Source of the DNA: Calorimonas adulescens
GTDB lineage: Bacteria; Bacillota; Thermoanaerobacteria; Thermoanaerobacterales; UBA4877
NCBI RefSeq assembly: GCF_008274215.1
Contig: NZ_VTPS01000010.1
Location: 1-64,000, forward strand
Length of the DNA: 64,000 bases
Direction: 5' to 3'
Part shown: in pieces, positions 7,919 through 17,726 of the stretch
Layout: each line of letters opens with the position of its first letter
Position numbering within the stretch: the stretch's first letter is position 1
The notes under the pieces: model-generated
Seen by the model: only the letters and a program-made list of their open reading frames with translations
Database searches by the model: none
Told to the model about the DNA's origin: nothing
Program-made: the position numbers and the translations under genes

Positions 7919-9086
7919 AATGGTGGGAATAGACAAGGACACTCCCTTAGAGTTGAGAGAAAAAGCCTCTTTTAAAAACATTGGAGATGCATTAGTAAAA
8001 TTGAAAGAGTTGGGACTGGAGGAGGTTGTAATACTTTCCACCTGCCACAGAAGTGAAATTTACTTCTATTCACAAAAAGTAACTCCCCAACAAATAAAAG
8101 AGTTCTTTATTGAGTATTTTGAATTAAACGAAATTTTTTCGGAATACTTAAGGCAGATTTGTGGACTTGACGTAGTAGAACACATTTTTAGAGTTGCCTG
8201 TGGACTTGAATCTATGGTAGTAGGTGAAGACCAAATATTGTCACAGGTAAAAGAGGCTATAAATACTGCACAGGCTTTTAATACTTCAGGGAAAATACTT
8301 TTTAAACTCTTTAGAGATGCAGTAACTCTTGGGAAAAAAGCTCGTGCAGATACGGGCATAAAAGATCTGGCTCTGTCTATAAGCTATATTGCGGTTAAAT
8401 TTGTTCAAGAGATATTTGAGGATATAAAAGGCAAAAAGGCTTTTGTGATAGGTATTGGGGAAATGGGACAAAAAGCCATAAAAAATCTTTTAGATAAAGG
8501 TGCTGATGTGTTTGTAACAAACAGGACTCTTTCAAGGGCTCTCGAATTAAAGGAGCAAATTCCAGAGATACATGTTGTACCTTATGAACAAAAATATCTT
8601 CACATTGCCAGTAGTGATATTGTAATAAGCGCTACAAATGCACCTCATTATACAGTAAGTTATGAAAAATTTAGAGAAGTCTACAATGAAAGAAAAATTT
8701 GTATGGTAGATATAGCTCTTCCGAGGGATATAGACCCGAGGATAGGACAAATGAAAGGAGTAAGCCTTTATACCCTTGACGATTTAAAAAAGACAGCAGA
8801 GGAAAACAAAAAAGAAAGGCTTTCACTTATCACTGTTATTGAAGAAATGGTGAAAGAGGAAGTCAAAGAATTTGACAAATGGTACAAAACCCTTGAAATA
8901 GAGCCCTATATAAAAGAAGTAAGTAGATACGCCCATGAAGTTTATAACACAGAATTTCAAAGAATTGCAAATAAATTGATTGACTCATCTGAAAAAGACA
9001 AGGAAAATATAAAAATCGCTTTAAGAAGAGTTGCAAACAAGATGGCTAATAAAATGATAACGTATCTTAAAGAAAGCGCTTATTAG
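7899..9086 (+). CDS. hemA: Glutamyl-tRNA reductase
   Basis: A 395-residue HemA protein that reduces glutamyl-tRNA to glutamate-1-semialdehyde, the entry step of the C5 tetrapyrrole pathway. The catalytic cysteine sits in ILSTCHRSEIY (Cys49), and the NADPH-binding AFVIGIGEMGQKAIKNL motif begins near residue 180. The GTG start inside cbiJ is chosen because MDINNIKMVGIDKDTP fits the family's first strand and has AGAGGTGG upstream; an ATG seven codons later would cut that strand. No hemE or protoporphyrin genes follow, so its product here feeds corrinoids and siroheme. Confidence 0.95.
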   Translation: MDINNIKMVGIDKDTPLELREKASFKNIGDALVKLKELGLEEVVILSTCHRSEIYFYSQKVTPQQIKEFFIEYFELNEIFSEYLRQICGLDVVEHIFRVACGLESMVVGEDQILSQVKEAINTAQAFNTSGKILFKLFRDAVTLGKKARADTGIKDLALSISYIAVKFVQEIFEDIKGKKAFVIGIGEMGQKAIKNLLDKGADVFVTNRTLSRALELKEQIPEIHVVPYEQKYLHIASSDIVISATNAPHYTVSYEKFREVYNERKICMVDIALPRDIDPRIGQMKGVSLYTLDDLKKTAEENKKERLSLITVIEEMVKEEVKEFDKWYKTLEIEPYIKEVSRYAHEVYNTEFQRIANKLIDSSEKDKENIKIALRRVANKMANKMITYLKESAY

Positions 9087-9102
9087 ATATTTGGAGGTAA
9101 AG

Positions 9103-10002
9103 ATGAAAAAAGTTGTAAGAGTTGGTACAAGGTCAAGCGAACTTGCGCTTATGCAAACTATTATAGTTATAAATGAAATAAAAAAGTCTATGCAGGATTT
9201 TGAATTTGAAATAGTAAAGATAACCACACAAGGAGATGCATCAACTGATAGACCTATTAGTGAAATAGGAGGAAAAGGAGTTTTTGTAAAAGAGATAGAA
9301 GATGCATTGCTCAAAGGCGAAATTGACATGGCAGTCCACAGCATGAAGGATATGCCTTATGAAATACCTGAAGGGCTTAAACTCCTGGCAGTTTTAAAAA
9401 GAGAAGACCCAAAGGATGTGTTTGTTTCAAGAGATGGGACACAATTTATGGATTTAAAAGAAAGAGCTAAGATTGGAACCGGCAGTTTAAGAAGACAAGT
9501 GCAGCTCAAAGCCTTAAGGCCGGACATAGAGATTGTTCCAATAAGAGGGAATATAAAGACGAGACTCAAAAAAATGGAGGAATTAGACCTTAATGGCATT
9601 GTTTTGGCAGCGGCAGGTTTGCATAGGTTAGGATTTGAGAATGTTATTACTGAGTATTTTCCACCTGATGTAATTGTACCAGCACCCTGCCAGGGGATTC
9701 TTGCGGTTGAAATTGCAGAAAATTTTGGTAATATATTTCAAGAATTTTATCCCCACATTGTTGATAGAAAAACATTTTTTGAGGCTTTTGTTGAAAGGGA
9801 ACTTCTAAAAGCCTTTGGAGTTAATTGTAGACAACCTTTTGGCGCCTATGCCCAATACAGAAAAGAGGAAGACAAAGAAAAAATAGACGTAAAAGTTGCT
9901 TATCAAAAAGAAAATAAACTTTTAAAGGGTGAAATGACTGGCTTAATTGAAGAAACCGATAAAATAATAGAAAAGCTTATTAAAGAATTTGGAGGTTTAT
10001 GA
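9103..10002 (+). CDS. hemC: Hydroxymethylbilane synthase (porphobilinogen deaminase)
   Basis: A 299-residue enzyme joining four porphobilinogens into hydroxymethylbilane. It starts RVGTRSSELALMQT, has HSMKDMPYEIP and the GTGSLRRQVQL arginine-rich substrate loop, and the dipyrromethane cofactor cysteine is Cys242 in GVNCRQPFGAYA. GGAGGT five bases upstream supports the ATG at 9103. The end overlaps the next gene by four bases. Confidence 0.96.
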   Translation: MKKVVRVGTRSSELALMQTIIVINEIKKSMQDFEFEIVKITTQGDASTDRPISEIGGKGVFVKEIEDALLKGEIDMAVHSMKDMPYEIPEGLKLLAVLKREDPKDVFVSRDGTQFMDLKERAKIGTGSLRRQVQLKALRPDIEIVPIRGNIKTRLKKMEELDLNGIVLAAAGLHRLGFENVITEYFPPDVIVPAPCQGILAVEIAENFGNIFQEFYPHIVDRKTFFEAFVERELLKAFGVNCRQPFGAYAQYRKEEDKEKIDVKVAYQKENKLLKGEMTGLIEETDKIIEKLIKEFGGL

Positions 10003-11495
10003 TGTCAGGGATTGTATACTTGATTGGGGCAGGACCTGGAGATATTGGGCTTTTGACATTAAGAGCAGTGGAAGTTATAAAAAATGCAGATGTGTTGGTG
10101 TATGACAGGCTCATTAATGAAGATATTTTAAAAATAGCAAAAAAAGATGCAGAGCTTATTGATGTGGGAAAGTTTCCAGATAACCACAAAGTACCTCAAA
10201 GTAAAGTAAACGAAATAATTGCCCAAAAAGCTTTTTGTGGCAAAAAAGTAGCCAGAATTAAAGGAGGAGACCCCTTTGTATTCGGAAGAGGTGGAGAAGA
10301 AGCCGAATACCTTTCAGAGAAAGGAATACCTTATGAGGTAGTGCCGGGCATAACATCTGCAGTGGCTGTCCTATCCTACGCAGGAATTCCTGTAACCCAT
10401 AGAGATTTAAGTTCGTCATTTCACGTAATAACGGGTCATGAATGGAAAGGGAAAGATAAAGACCTCGATTGGGAGGTCATATCAAAACTCGATGGGACAC
10501 TTGTATTTCTCATGGGAATAAAAAATATAGAAAAAATTGTGCAAAAGCTTCTCTATTACGGCAAAGACCCTAATACCCCTACAGCAGTAGTAATGGAAGG
10601 CACTACTCCAAACCAAAAAGCTGTGACAGCAAAACTCATTAACATTCCACAACTTGTGCAAAAAGAAGGAATAAAAAATCCTGCAGTTATCGCTGTAGGA
10701 GATGTTGTAACATTAAGGGACAGACTAAAATGGTATGAAGACAAAAAGCTTTTTGGAAAAAGGATTTTGCTTACAAGGACCTATGAACAGTCACAGCAGA
10801 TGAAAAAAATTTTGAGTGAAGAGGGAGCAGATGTTGTTGTTTGTCCTACTATTAAAATCACGCCTTTTTTAGATAATACAGTGGTGTTTTTAGAAGAGAT
10901 ACATAAATTTGATTATGCTGTATTTACAAGTGTAAATGGCGTTTGGAGCTTTATTGAAGCTGTCAGAAAAAAAAGATTTGATTTAAGAAATTTAAGTATT
11001 AAAGTAGTGGCAATAGGGAGTAAGACTGCGGAAGCTTTAGAAAATATTTTTATATATCCAGATATAATTCCTGAGGAATACACCTCCTACTCTTTGGCAA
11101 ATGCACTTAAAAAACATGTTGAAGGAAAAAACATAGCACTTTTAACCTCTCAAATAGGCGGGAATATATTGATAGAAAGTCTCGAAGATTGTGCTGAAGT
11201 ACAAAAAATTGTTGCCTATAGAAATGAACCAAATTATGAAATAAAGGGAAAGCTTATAAGTGAACTCCGCAAAGGAATAGATATTGCTGTATTTACAAGT
11301 TCCTCTACTTTTAATTACATGTATCAATTAATAGGAGACGAAATAAATCTTCTAAAAAACTCTAAAATAGCTGCAATAGGACCTGTAACCCAAAAAGCCA
11401 TACAGGATAAAGGATTTAATGTAGACATAGTGCCCAGGGAATACACAACGCAAAAGCTTATTGAAGAAATGTTAAGAAATCATCAGAATCTATAA
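9999..11495 (+). CDS. cobA-hemD: Uroporphyrinogen-III C-methyltransferase / uroporphyrinogen-III synthase fusion
   Basis: A 498-residue two-domain protein. The first ~245 residues form a SUMT (CobA/CysG-C type) methylase: YLIGAGPGDIGLLTLRA, VYDRLINEDIL, KGGDPFVFGRGGEEAEYL and VVPGITSAVAVLSYAGIPVT. From about residue 250 (KRILLTRTYEQSQQMKKIL) to the end is HemD, the uroporphyrinogen-III synthase. The fusion carries out ring closure and then C2/C7 methylation to precorrin-2, as known in several Firmicutes. Two ATG codons overlap at 9999 and 10002; either could start. Confidence 0.94.
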   Translation: MMSGIVYLIGAGPGDIGLLTLRAVEVIKNADVLVYDRLINEDILKIAKKDAELIDVGKFPDNHKVPQSKVNEIIAQKAFCGKKVARIKGGDPFVFGRGGEEAEYLSEKGIPYEVVPGITSAVAVLSYAGIPVTHRDLSSSFHVITGHEWKGKDKDLDWEVISKLDGTLVFLMGIKNIEKIVQKLLYYGKDPNTPTAVVMEGTTPNQKAVTAKLINIPQLVQKEGIKNPAVIAVGDVVTLRDRLKWYEDKKLFGKRILLTRTYEQSQQMKKILSEEGADVVVCPTIKITPFLDNTVVFLEEIHKFDYAVFTSVNGVWSFIEAVRKKRFDLRNLSIKVVAIGSKTAEALENIFIYPDIIPEEYTSYSLANALKKHVEGKNIALLTSQIGGNILIESLEDCAEVQKIVAYRNEPNYEIKGKLISELRKGIDIAVFTSSSTFNYMYQLIGDEINLLKNSKIAAIGPVTQKAIQDKGFNVDIVPREYTTQKLIEEMLRNHQNL

Positions 11496-11513
11496 ACGGG
11501 GAGAGGAGATAAA

Positions 11514-12488
11514 ATGGATTTAGTAAAAAGGCCAAGAAGACTTAGAGTGAACAGCATTTTAAGGGGTATGATTAGAGAAACTTCTTTAGATGCGGGTGAC
11601 CTTATATATCCTCTTTTTGTTGTGTCAGGTAAAAATATAAAAGAAGAGATAGATTCAATGCCGGGTGTTTACCACTTTTCTATAGATTTGCTTATAGAAG
11701 AAGTCAAAGAAGTGCGTGACCTTGGAATTCCTGCTATTTTACTTTTTGGTATACCTTCATATAAAGATGAATTGGGGTCAGAGGCTTATAGTGAGGAAGG
11801 TATCGTTCAAAAAGCTGTAAGAAAAATAAAAGAAAAAGTGCCAGAAATTGTAGTAATAACAGATGTGTGCATGTGTGGATATACAACGCATGGACACTGT
11901 GGCATTGTTGAAAACGGCCAAGTTCTAAATGACAAAACAGTAGACTACATTGCTAAAATAGCCTTGTCCCATGTTGAGGCAGGGGCGGATATTGTAGCAC
12001 CCTCTGACATGATGGATGGAAGAGTAGCTACCATAAGAAAGCTTTTAGATAGTAAAGGATTTGTAAATACACCTATTATGGCTTACAGTGCTAAATACGC
12101 TTCCTCTTTTTATGGACCTTTTAGAGAAGCAGCCAATTCTGCTCCACAATTTGGTGACAGAAAGTCTTATCAGATGGACTATGGAAACTCCAATGAAGCC
12201 TTAAGAGAAATAGCTCTTGACATCGAAGAAGGAGCAGATATTGTCATGGTAAAACCCGCACTTTCTTATCTTGATATTATAAGGCGGGTAAAAGATAATT
12301 TCAACATTCCTATTGCTGCTTACAATGTAAGTGGAGAATATTCAATGGTAAAGGCGGCAGCTAAGATGGGATGGATTGATGAGAAATCTACAGTCTTAGA
12401 AATACTTGCTTCAATTAAAAGGGCAGGGGCAGATATGGTTATAACCTACTTTGCAAAGGATGTTGCAAAATGGCTTACTACCCTATAA
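11514..12488 (+). CDS. hemB: Delta-aminolevulinic acid dehydratase (porphobilinogen synthase)
   Basis: A 324-residue HemB that condenses two aminolevulinic acids to porphobilinogen. Catalytic lysines are in [16 protein letters not shown] and [12 protein letters not shown], and the zinc-binding cysteine cluster is [15 protein letters not shown], so a zinc-dependent form. GGGGAGAGG sits at normal spacing before the ATG. Its end overlaps the start of the sirC-like gene by 19 bases. Confidence 0.96.
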   Translation: MDLVKRPRRLRVNSILRGMIRETSLDAGDLIYPLFVVSGKNIKEEIDSMPGVYHFSIDLLIEEVKEVRDLGIPAILLFGIPSYKDELGSEAYSEEGIVQKAVRKIKEKVPEIVVITDVCMCGYTTHGHCGIVENGQVLNDKTVDYIAKIALSHVEAGADIVAPSDMMDGRVATIRKLLDSKGFVNTPIMAYSAKYASSFYGPFREAANSAPQFGDRKSYQMDYGNSNEALREIALDIEEGADIVMVKPALSYLDIIRRVKDNFNIPIAAYNVSGEYSMVKAAAKMGWIDEKSTVLEILASIKRAGADMVITYFAKDVAKWLTTL

Positions 12489-13060
12489 TGCTTAATATAA
12501 AAAACAAAAAATGTCTTGTTGTAGGAGGTGGTAAAGTTGCTCTCCGGAAAATTTTATCTTTTGTTGAAGGAGAGGCTTTAATCACTGTCATTTCTCCTTC
12601 TTTTGATGAGGAAATAATTAAGCTTGCAGCAAAAGAAAAGGTGGAGCTTATAAGACGTGAGTATCAACAAGGGGATGTAAGGGGATTTTTTGTTGCGATT
12701 GCTGCTACAGATGATGAGAAGGTAAATAAACTTGTGGCGTCAGATGGAGAAAAATACAATATGCTTGTAAATGTGGTTGATGATAAAGACCTTTCTTCCT
12801 TCATTGTACCTTCCATTGTAAGAAGGGGAGACTTAATTATCTCTATATCTACAAGTGGCAAAAGTCCACTTTTTTCGAGAATGATAAAAGAAAAGTTGGA
12901 GTCAATCTTCAATGCTGACTATGAAAAACTATTACAAAAGCTATACCAGAAGAGGATAGAATTAAAAGACAAAGGCTTCACTGAGGAAGAAAAAATGGCT
13001 ATTTACAAAGAATTTATTGAAAAAAGCGGTTTGTTAGAAATAAACGGAGATGAATGTTAA
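12470..13060 (+). CDS. sirC: Precorrin-2 dehydrogenase (siroheme-pathway oxidase)
   Basis: A 196-residue protein of the Met8/CysG N-terminal family. The NAD-binding loop is [13 protein letters not shown] (about residues 15-27); [17 protein letters not shown] and [24 protein letters not shown] are the other family blocks. It oxidises precorrin-2 to sirohydrochlorin, the substrate that CbiX loads with cobalt. It lacks the methylase half of CysG, supplied here by the CobA-HemD fusion. The start overlaps hemB; an ATG seven codons later is possible but would shorten the N-terminal strand. Confidence 0.92.
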   Translation: MAYYPIMLNIKNKKCLVVGGGKVALRKILSFVEGEALITVISPSFDEEIIKLAAKEKVELIRREYQQGDVRGFFVAIAATDDEKVNKLVASDGEKYNMLVNVVDDKDLSSFIVPSIVRRGDLIISISTSGKSPLFSRMIKEKLESIFNADYEKLLQKLYQKRIELKDKGFTEEEKMAIYKEFIEKSGLLEINGDEC

Positions 13061-13211
13061 AATAATTCTACGTTAACTCTTGAAAAATGTTCTTTATCAA
13101 AAGTAAATATCTTTTAATAAGTATCTTAAAATGACATTGCCGTAAATTTATTCTTTTTTTCAATCACTAAAATTTATTCATGAAACCTGCAATCTAATAA
13201 GAGGTGGTTAT

Positions 13212-14513
13212 GTGAAAACTGACAAATCAAATGAATTATTTGAAAGAGCTAAAAAAGTCATGCCAGGTGGTGTAAACAGTCCAGTTAGAGCTTTCAAATC
13301 AGTAGAGTCTACCCCCATTTTCATTAAAAGAGGTCAGGGAAGTCATATTTTGGATGAAGATGGCAATGAATATATAGACTATGTCCTTTCATGGGGGCCA
13401 TTAATACTGGGGCACTCACATCCAGAGGTGGTGGAAGCTATTAAAAAGCAGGCACAATTAGGGGCTAGTTTTGGAGCCTGCACGGAGTTAGAAGTTAAAA
13501 TGGCTGAAAAAATAACTGAGTCTGTTCCATCTATAGAAGTTGTCAGAATGGTGAATTCAGGCACAGAAGCCACAATGAGTGCAATAAGGCTGGCTAGGGG
13601 GTATACGGGCAGAGACATCATTGTAAAATTTGAAGGATGTTATCACGGGCATTCTGACAGTTTGCTTATAAAGGCAGGGTCAGGGGCCCTTACTTTTGGA
13701 ATGCCTGATTCAAAAGGTGTAACAAAAGAGATAGCAAAGGATACAATTATAGCCAAATACAATGACATCAAAATGGTAGAAGATATTTTTCGAATTTATG
13801 GTAAAAATATTGCTGCTGTCATTGTAGAGCCTATTGCAGGTAATATGGGTACAGTCTTACCTGAAGAGGGATTTTTAAAGGGATTGAGAGAGATTACTGC
13901 AAAGTATGGATCACTTTTAATTTTTGATGAAGTAATGACAGGTTTTAGAGTGTCTTATTCAGGGGCACAAGGGCTTTACGGCATTATACCTGACATTACC
14001 ACGCTTGGGAAAATCATTGGAGGTGGACTTCCTGTTGGTGCCTATGGAGGAAGAGAAGAGATAATGAGAAAGGTTTCTCCTGATGGACCAGTGTATCAAG
14101 CAGGGACTTTGTCTGGCAATCCTTTAGCAATGGCAGCAGGTCTTGAGACTTTTAAAATATTATCTAAAACTTCTAATATTTACGAAGAGCTGGATAAAAA
14201 GGCAGAAAAATTGTGTACGGGGTTAAAAGAAAGTATGGTTCAAAATGGAATTGATGTTATAATAAATAGAATAGGCAGCATGATGTGCATGTTTTTTAAT
14301 AAAGATGAAGTGAAAGACTATGATTCTGCTTTAAAATCAAATACTGTTATGTATGCTGCATATTTTAGAGAAATGTTAAAAAGAGGTGTGTACTTACCTC
14401 CTTCTCAATTTGAGACTTTCTTTTTATCGATAGCTCACACGGAGGATGATATTGAAAAAACAATTGAAGCTAGTTTTGAAGCTGCAAAAGTTATTCGACA
14501 GGACTTAAAATAA
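13212..14513 (+). CDS. hemL: Glutamate-1-semialdehyde 2,1-aminomutase
   Basis: A 433-residue PLP enzyme converting glutamate-1-semialdehyde to 5-aminolevulinate. The PLP lysine is Lys267 in [34 protein letters not shown] is the family's opening, and [13 protein letters not shown] and [11 protein letters not shown] are also present. The GTG start has AAGAGGTGG upstream. A 151-base gap separates it from sirC; it could have its own weak promoter there (TTGAAA at 13080), or be read through from the operon. Confidence 0.96.
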   Translation: MKTDKSNELFERAKKVMPGGVNSPVRAFKSVESTPIFIKRGQGSHILDEDGNEYIDYVLSWGPLILGHSHPEVVEAIKKQAQLGASFGACTELEVKMAEKITESVPSIEVVRMVNSGTEATMSAIRLARGYTGRDIIVKFEGCYHGHSDSLLIKAGSGALTFGMPDSKGVTKEIAKDTIIAKYNDIKMVEDIFRIYGKNIAAVIVEPIAGNMGTVLPEEGFLKGLREITAKYGSLLIFDEVMTGFRVSYSGAQGLYGIIPDITTLGKIIGGGLPVGAYGGREEIMRKVSPDGPVYQAGTLSGNPLAMAAGLETFKILSKTSNIYEELDKKAEKLCTGLKESMVQNGIDVIINRIGSMMCMFFNKDEVKDYDSALKSNTVMYAAYFREMLKRGVYLPPSQFETFFLSIAHTEDDIEKTIEASFEAAKVIRQDLK

Positions 14514-14517
14514 CAGT

Positions 14518-14546
14518 TTGATAACCTATTTGTAAAATGATATGCT
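14518..14546 (+). promoter_or_regulatory. Promoter of the cbiMNQO riboswitch transcript
   Basis: TTGATA at 14518-14523 and TATGCT at 14541-14546 with 17 bases between, ending about 30 bases before the second cobalamin aptamer. Confidence 0.5.
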
Positions 14547-14575
14547 TTATTTGAGAATAAAATTTAATAACAGGC

Positions 14576-14756
14576 AAATACAGGTACCCAATTTTGAAGT
14601 CAAATTGGGTTAAAAGGGAAGCAGGTGAAAATCCTGCACGGTCCCGCCACTGTGATGGTGAGCTTTTTACATTATGCCACTGTCCTTTTACATAAGTGCT
14701 GGATGGGAAGGTGTAAAGAGAGATGAACCTAAGTCAGGAGACCTGCCTGTATTTGT
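14576..14756 (+). ncRNA. Cobalamin (B12) riboswitch ahead of cbiMNQO
   Basis: The closing strands AAATACAGG (14576-14584) and CCTGTATTT (14746-14754) enclose GGGAAGCAGGTGAAAATCC, the CCCGCCACTGTGATGG block, an ATGCCACTG segment and the B12 box AAGTCAGGAGACCTGCC at 14731-14747. A terminator follows at 14817-14857. It should shut off cobalt import when adenosylcobalamin is plentiful. Confidence 0.94.
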
Positions 14757-14816
14757 GACACACTTACTCTACGGTCGATAGAGGGGAGTGCTATAAAGGG
14801 ATAAGTATGTGATTTT

Positions 14817-14857
14817 TACCTCTTAACGCCGTTAGTAAGTTAAGAGGTTTTATTTTT
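14817..14857 (+). terminator. Terminator of the second B12 riboswitch
   Basis: CCTCTTAAC (14819-14827) pairs perfectly with GTTAAGAGG (14839-14847), followed by TTTTATTTTT. It lies between aptamer and cbiM. Confidence 0.85.
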
Positions 14858-14889
14858 GCTTAAATTTTACAAAAAGAGAGGTGTGTGTG

Positions 14890-15642
14890 ATGAAAAGGAT
14901 GGAAAAGTGGATGTTACTTGCAGCATTTGCGTTGCTTTTAATGGCTCCACAAACTGCCTATGCCATGCACATAATGGAAGGCTTTCTTCCTCTTAAATGG
15001 TGTACAATATGGTATATAGCATCTTTGCCTTTTGTGGTCGTAGGACTTGTAGCAATAAACAAAAAAGTAAAAGAGAATCCAAAACTTAAGATGCTTTTAG
15101 GGTTTGCAGGTGCTTTTGCATTTTTGCTTTCATCACTTAAAATCCCTTCAGTCACAGGAAGTTGTTCACATCCAACCGGTGTAGGACTTGGAGCTATACT
15201 CTTTGGACCCTTTGCTATGAGCGTTTTAGGCCTTATAGTGCTTTTGTTTCAGGCATTACTTTTGGCACATGGCGGTATAACAACCTTAGGTGCTAATACA
15301 TTTTCTATGGCTATAGTAGGGCCAATTGCTTCCTATTATATATTTAAATTAGTAAAAAAAGCAGGTGGGCCAAATTGGCTTGCAGTATTTTTAGCTGCTT
15401 CAATTGGGGATTTGCTTACATATGTGACTACCTCTTTCCAACTTGCTATTGCTTTCCCTTCTGAAATAGGCGGATTTACAGCCTCATTTTTAAAATTCAT
15501 GGGGATATTTGCAGTGACACAGGTACCTTTGGCAATAAGTGAAGGGCTTTTAACGGTGCTCGTAATCAATATGCTAACCGTCTACAGCGAAGAAGAACTT
15601 ATTGAGCTCAATGTTTTAGAGAGAGAAGGCAAGACAACATGA
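14890..15642 (+). CDS. cbiM: Cobalt ECF transporter S component CbiM
   Basis: A 250-residue membrane protein that binds Co2+ and forms the specificity unit of the CbiMNQO importer. A cleavable signal (residues 1-25, ending AYA) would expose Met-His-Ile-Met-Glu-Gly, the free N-terminus whose His coordinates cobalt in this family. [18 protein letters not shown] and several hydrophobic helices follow. The ATG at 14890 has GAGAGGTG at good spacing; a GTG three codons earlier lies within that site. Next in the operon is cbiN, overlapping by four bases. Confidence 0.95.
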   Translation: MKRMEKWMLLAAFALLLMAPQTAYAMHIMEGFLPLKWCTIWYIASLPFVVVGLVAINKKVKENPKLKMLLGFAGAFAFLLSSLKIPSVTGSCSHPTGVGLGAILFGPFAMSVLGLIVLLFQALLLAHGGITTLGANTFSMAIVGPIASYYIFKLVKKAGGPNWLAVFLAASIGDLLTYVTTSFQLAIAFPSEIGGFTASFLKFMGIFAVTQVPLAISEGLLTVLVINMLTVYSEEELIELNVLEREGKTT

Positions 15643-15932
15643 AGGATAAAAGGTTTTTAATGAAGAATTTAATATTAGGCTTATTGGTTATTTTGCTGGT
15701 GGTGTTTCCTCTTGTGACTATAAAAAATGCTGAATTTGTTGGTGCAGATGATAAGGCGGCAGAAGCTATCGCTCAGGTGGACAAAAATTACAAGCCATGG
15801 TTTAAACCAATTTGGGAACCACCGAGTGGAGAAATTGAGAGCCTTCTGTTTGCCTTACAGGCTGCAATTGGTGCAGGATTTTTGGGATATTATATAGGTG
15901 TTGCGAAAGGGAGAAAAAATGTTAATAGATAG
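15639..15932 (+). CDS. cbiN: Cobalt transporter accessory protein CbiN
   Basis: A 97-residue protein with an N-terminal and a C-terminal transmembrane helix. Between them is the characteristic external loop [12 protein letters not shown] and [24 protein letters not shown] read in order, with the [15 protein letters not shown] segment that defines CbiN. It loads or positions cobalt on CbiM. The last 14 bases overlap the cbiQ start. Confidence 0.94.
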   Translation: MKDKRFLMKNLILGLLVILLVVFPLVTIKNAEFVGADDKAAEAIAQVDKNYKPWFKPIWEPPSGEIESLLFALQAAIGAGFLGYYIGVAKGRKNVNR

Positions 15933-16686
15933 TTATGCTTACACCAACAGGATGTACAATGTACATCCTGTTGAAAAACTTTTATTTGCCTTTTTAACTA
16001 TGATTTTATGCTTTAAATTTGACACCTATACAAATATTGCAATAATTATTTTAATGTTTGTGATAACCGTATTTAAAGCAAAAATTCCAGGAAAAGTGTA
16101 CATTAAGCTTATGTTAATTCCCTTTTCCTTTCTGGTAATAAGTATAATGACACTTGTCATAAATGTGATAGGGAATAAAAGTACTGCATTAATAAGCTTT
16201 AATATTTTTAGAGTAACTTTAGGAATCACTGCACAAGGCATTGATACTGCTGTTATTTTATTCTTCAGAACTTTAGCAATAGTGTCTTGTTTGTATTTTC
16301 TTGCTCTTACCACTCCTGTAGTTGATATTATAAATATCTTAAAGAAATTTAAATTTCCATCACTATTTTTGGAGTTACTTCAACTGATTTATAGGCTTAT
16401 TTTTGTTTTAATGCAAGCCGCTGATGAAATCTATATATCTCAAGATTCAAGGTTGGGATATGCTACATTGAGAAATAGCTATAGGTCTTTAGGACTTTTA
16501 ATATTCTCTCTTTTTATTAAGTCATACAAAAATTCACAGGATTTATATGTGGCCTTAGAGGCAAGGGGTTATAATGAAGAGATAAAAGTCCTCAGTAAAG
16601 ATTACAAGCTTTGTTATAAAAATATAATATTTATTGTTTTGATAGAACTAATTTTAATAGGCGCATCAATGCTTTTAAGAAGGTGA
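15919..16686 (+). CDS. cbiQ: Cobalt ECF transporter T component CbiQ
   Basis: A 255-residue hydrophobic protein of the EcfT/CbiQ family that links the S component to the ATPase. The coupling-helix signature is present near the C-terminus as ALEARGYNEEIKVL (the A-x-x-x-R-G motif). The frame is open seven codons further upstream, but the ATG at 15919 has AAAGGGAGA at normal spacing. It overlaps the end of cbiN. Confidence 0.93.
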   Translation: MLIDSYAYTNRMYNVHPVEKLLFAFLTMILCFKFDTYTNIAIIILMFVITVFKAKIPGKVYIKLMLIPFSFLVISIMTLVINVIGNKSTALISFNIFRVTLGITAQGIDTAVILFFRTLAIVSCLYFLALTTPVVDIINILKKFKFPSLFLELLQLIYRLIFVLMQAADEIYISQDSRLGYATLRNSYRSLGLLIFSLFIKSYKNSQDLYVALEARGYNEEIKVLSKDYKLCYKNIIFIVLIELILIGASMLLRR

Positions 16687-16689
16687 ACT

Positions 16690-17520
16690 ATGAAAGAACA
16701 ATTTATATTGGAAGCGATAGATGTGAGTTTTGAGTACAGTGACGGCACAGAAGCTTTGGTTGGAGTAAATATGTTGATAGAGAAGGGTAAAAAGATTGCG
16801 GTTTTAGGTCCAAATGGTGCAGGCAAGACAACACTGTTTTTACACTTCAATGGGATTTTGAAACCAAAATCAGGGAAAATATTATACAAGGGTGAAGAGA
16901 TAAATTACAGTCATAGTGAACTTGTAAAACTTAGAAAAAATGTCGGCATCGTTTTTCAAAATCCTGACATACAGCTTTTCTCTGCCAGTGTATACCAAGA
17001 AATTTCTTTTGGTCCTATGAACTTAGGTTATCCAGAAAATATAGTAAAAGAGAAAGTTGAAAACGCCATGAAAAAAGCGAAAATTATGGATTTGAAGGAC
17101 AAGCCCACCCATTTTTTAAGCTATGGACAGAAAAAAAGTGTCTCAATAGCCGATATTATAGTTATGGAGCCTGAAGTTATTATATTGGATGAGCCAACGG
17201 TTTATTTAGACCCTAAGCATGTTCAAGAAATTATGGTTTTCTTTGACAGATTAGTTGAAGAGGGAAAGACAATCATTTTATCAACCCATGATGTGGACTT
17301 TGCTTATTCATGGGCTGACTATATATATGTCATGAAGAATGGAAAAGTTGTTGCAAAGGGTGAACCAACAGTTGTTTTTACTAATGCAAAAGAACTTGAT
17401 TGGAATGATTTGAGAAAGCCTATGCTTTTAGAGATATATGAAATTTTGAAAGAAAAAGGTATTATAAATGGAAGCAGTATACCAAAAAATATAGAAGAAT
17501 TAAAGAAGTACATAAAATAA
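16690..17520 (+). CDS. cbiO: Cobalt ECF transporter ATPase CbiO
   Basis: A 276-residue ABC ATPase. Walker A is LGPNGAGKTTLF (about residues 39-50), the Q-loop NVGIVFQNPDIQLFS is typical of ECF ATPases, the signature is LSYGQKKSVS, Walker B VIILDEPT, and the switch histidine STHDVD. It powers cobalt uptake with CbiM, CbiN and CbiQ. It is the last gene of the unit and is followed by a terminator. Confidence 0.95.
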   Translation: MKEQFILEAIDVSFEYSDGTEALVGVNMLIEKGKKIAVLGPNGAGKTTLFLHFNGILKPKSGKILYKGEEINYSHSELVKLRKNVGIVFQNPDIQLFSASVYQEISFGPMNLGYPENIVKEKVENAMKKAKIMDLKDKPTHFLSYGQKKSVSIADIIVMEPEVIILDEPTVYLDPKHVQEIMVFFDRLVEEGKTIILSTHDVDFAYSWADYIYVMKNGKVVAKGEPTVVFTNAKELDWNDLRKPMLLEIYEILKEKGIINGSSIPKNIEELKKYIK

Positions 17521-17550
17521 AAACTGCTGAGGATTTAGCAGTTTTTATTT
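17521..17550 (+). terminator. Terminator of cbiMNQO
   Basis: AAACTGCT pairs with AGCAGTTT around a short loop, followed by TTATTTTCTTTTT. It starts at the stop codon of cbiO. Confidence 0.85.
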
Positions 17551-17557
17551 TCTTTTT

Positions 17558-17726
17558 GTTCTTGAGGAAGTAATTGCGAAAGAATGAGATTACAGCGGTG
17601 GAACGCGGGGATGCTTTAGGAGTCAGCCTGAAGTATGCCTTGGCTTACCTCGAATATTTTGGTAAAATAAAAATAACAAGACGCAATGGCGATTTTAGAA
17701 TCTTGATTAGGGGTGAAAAGACGTGA
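17558..17726 (+). pseudogene. selB: 3' relic of selB (selenocysteine-specific elongation factor)
   Basis: From 17574 a frame ending TGA at 17724-17726 contains NEITAVERGDALGVSLKYA and AYLEYFGKIKITRRNGDFR, which match the last winged-helix domain of SelB (EIT..EFRD.LG.SRKYA, LLEYFD, TRRxGDxR). Just upstream, one base out of frame, is VLEEVIAK, which fits the residues expected before it, with the shift at about 17582. The GTPase and other domains are gone; the fragment begins directly after the cbiO terminator. SelB delivers selenocysteinyl-tRNA at SECIS-bearing UGA codons. This remnant of about 55 codons, broken by a frameshift and a stop (TAA at 17571), cannot function. Confidence 0.8.
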
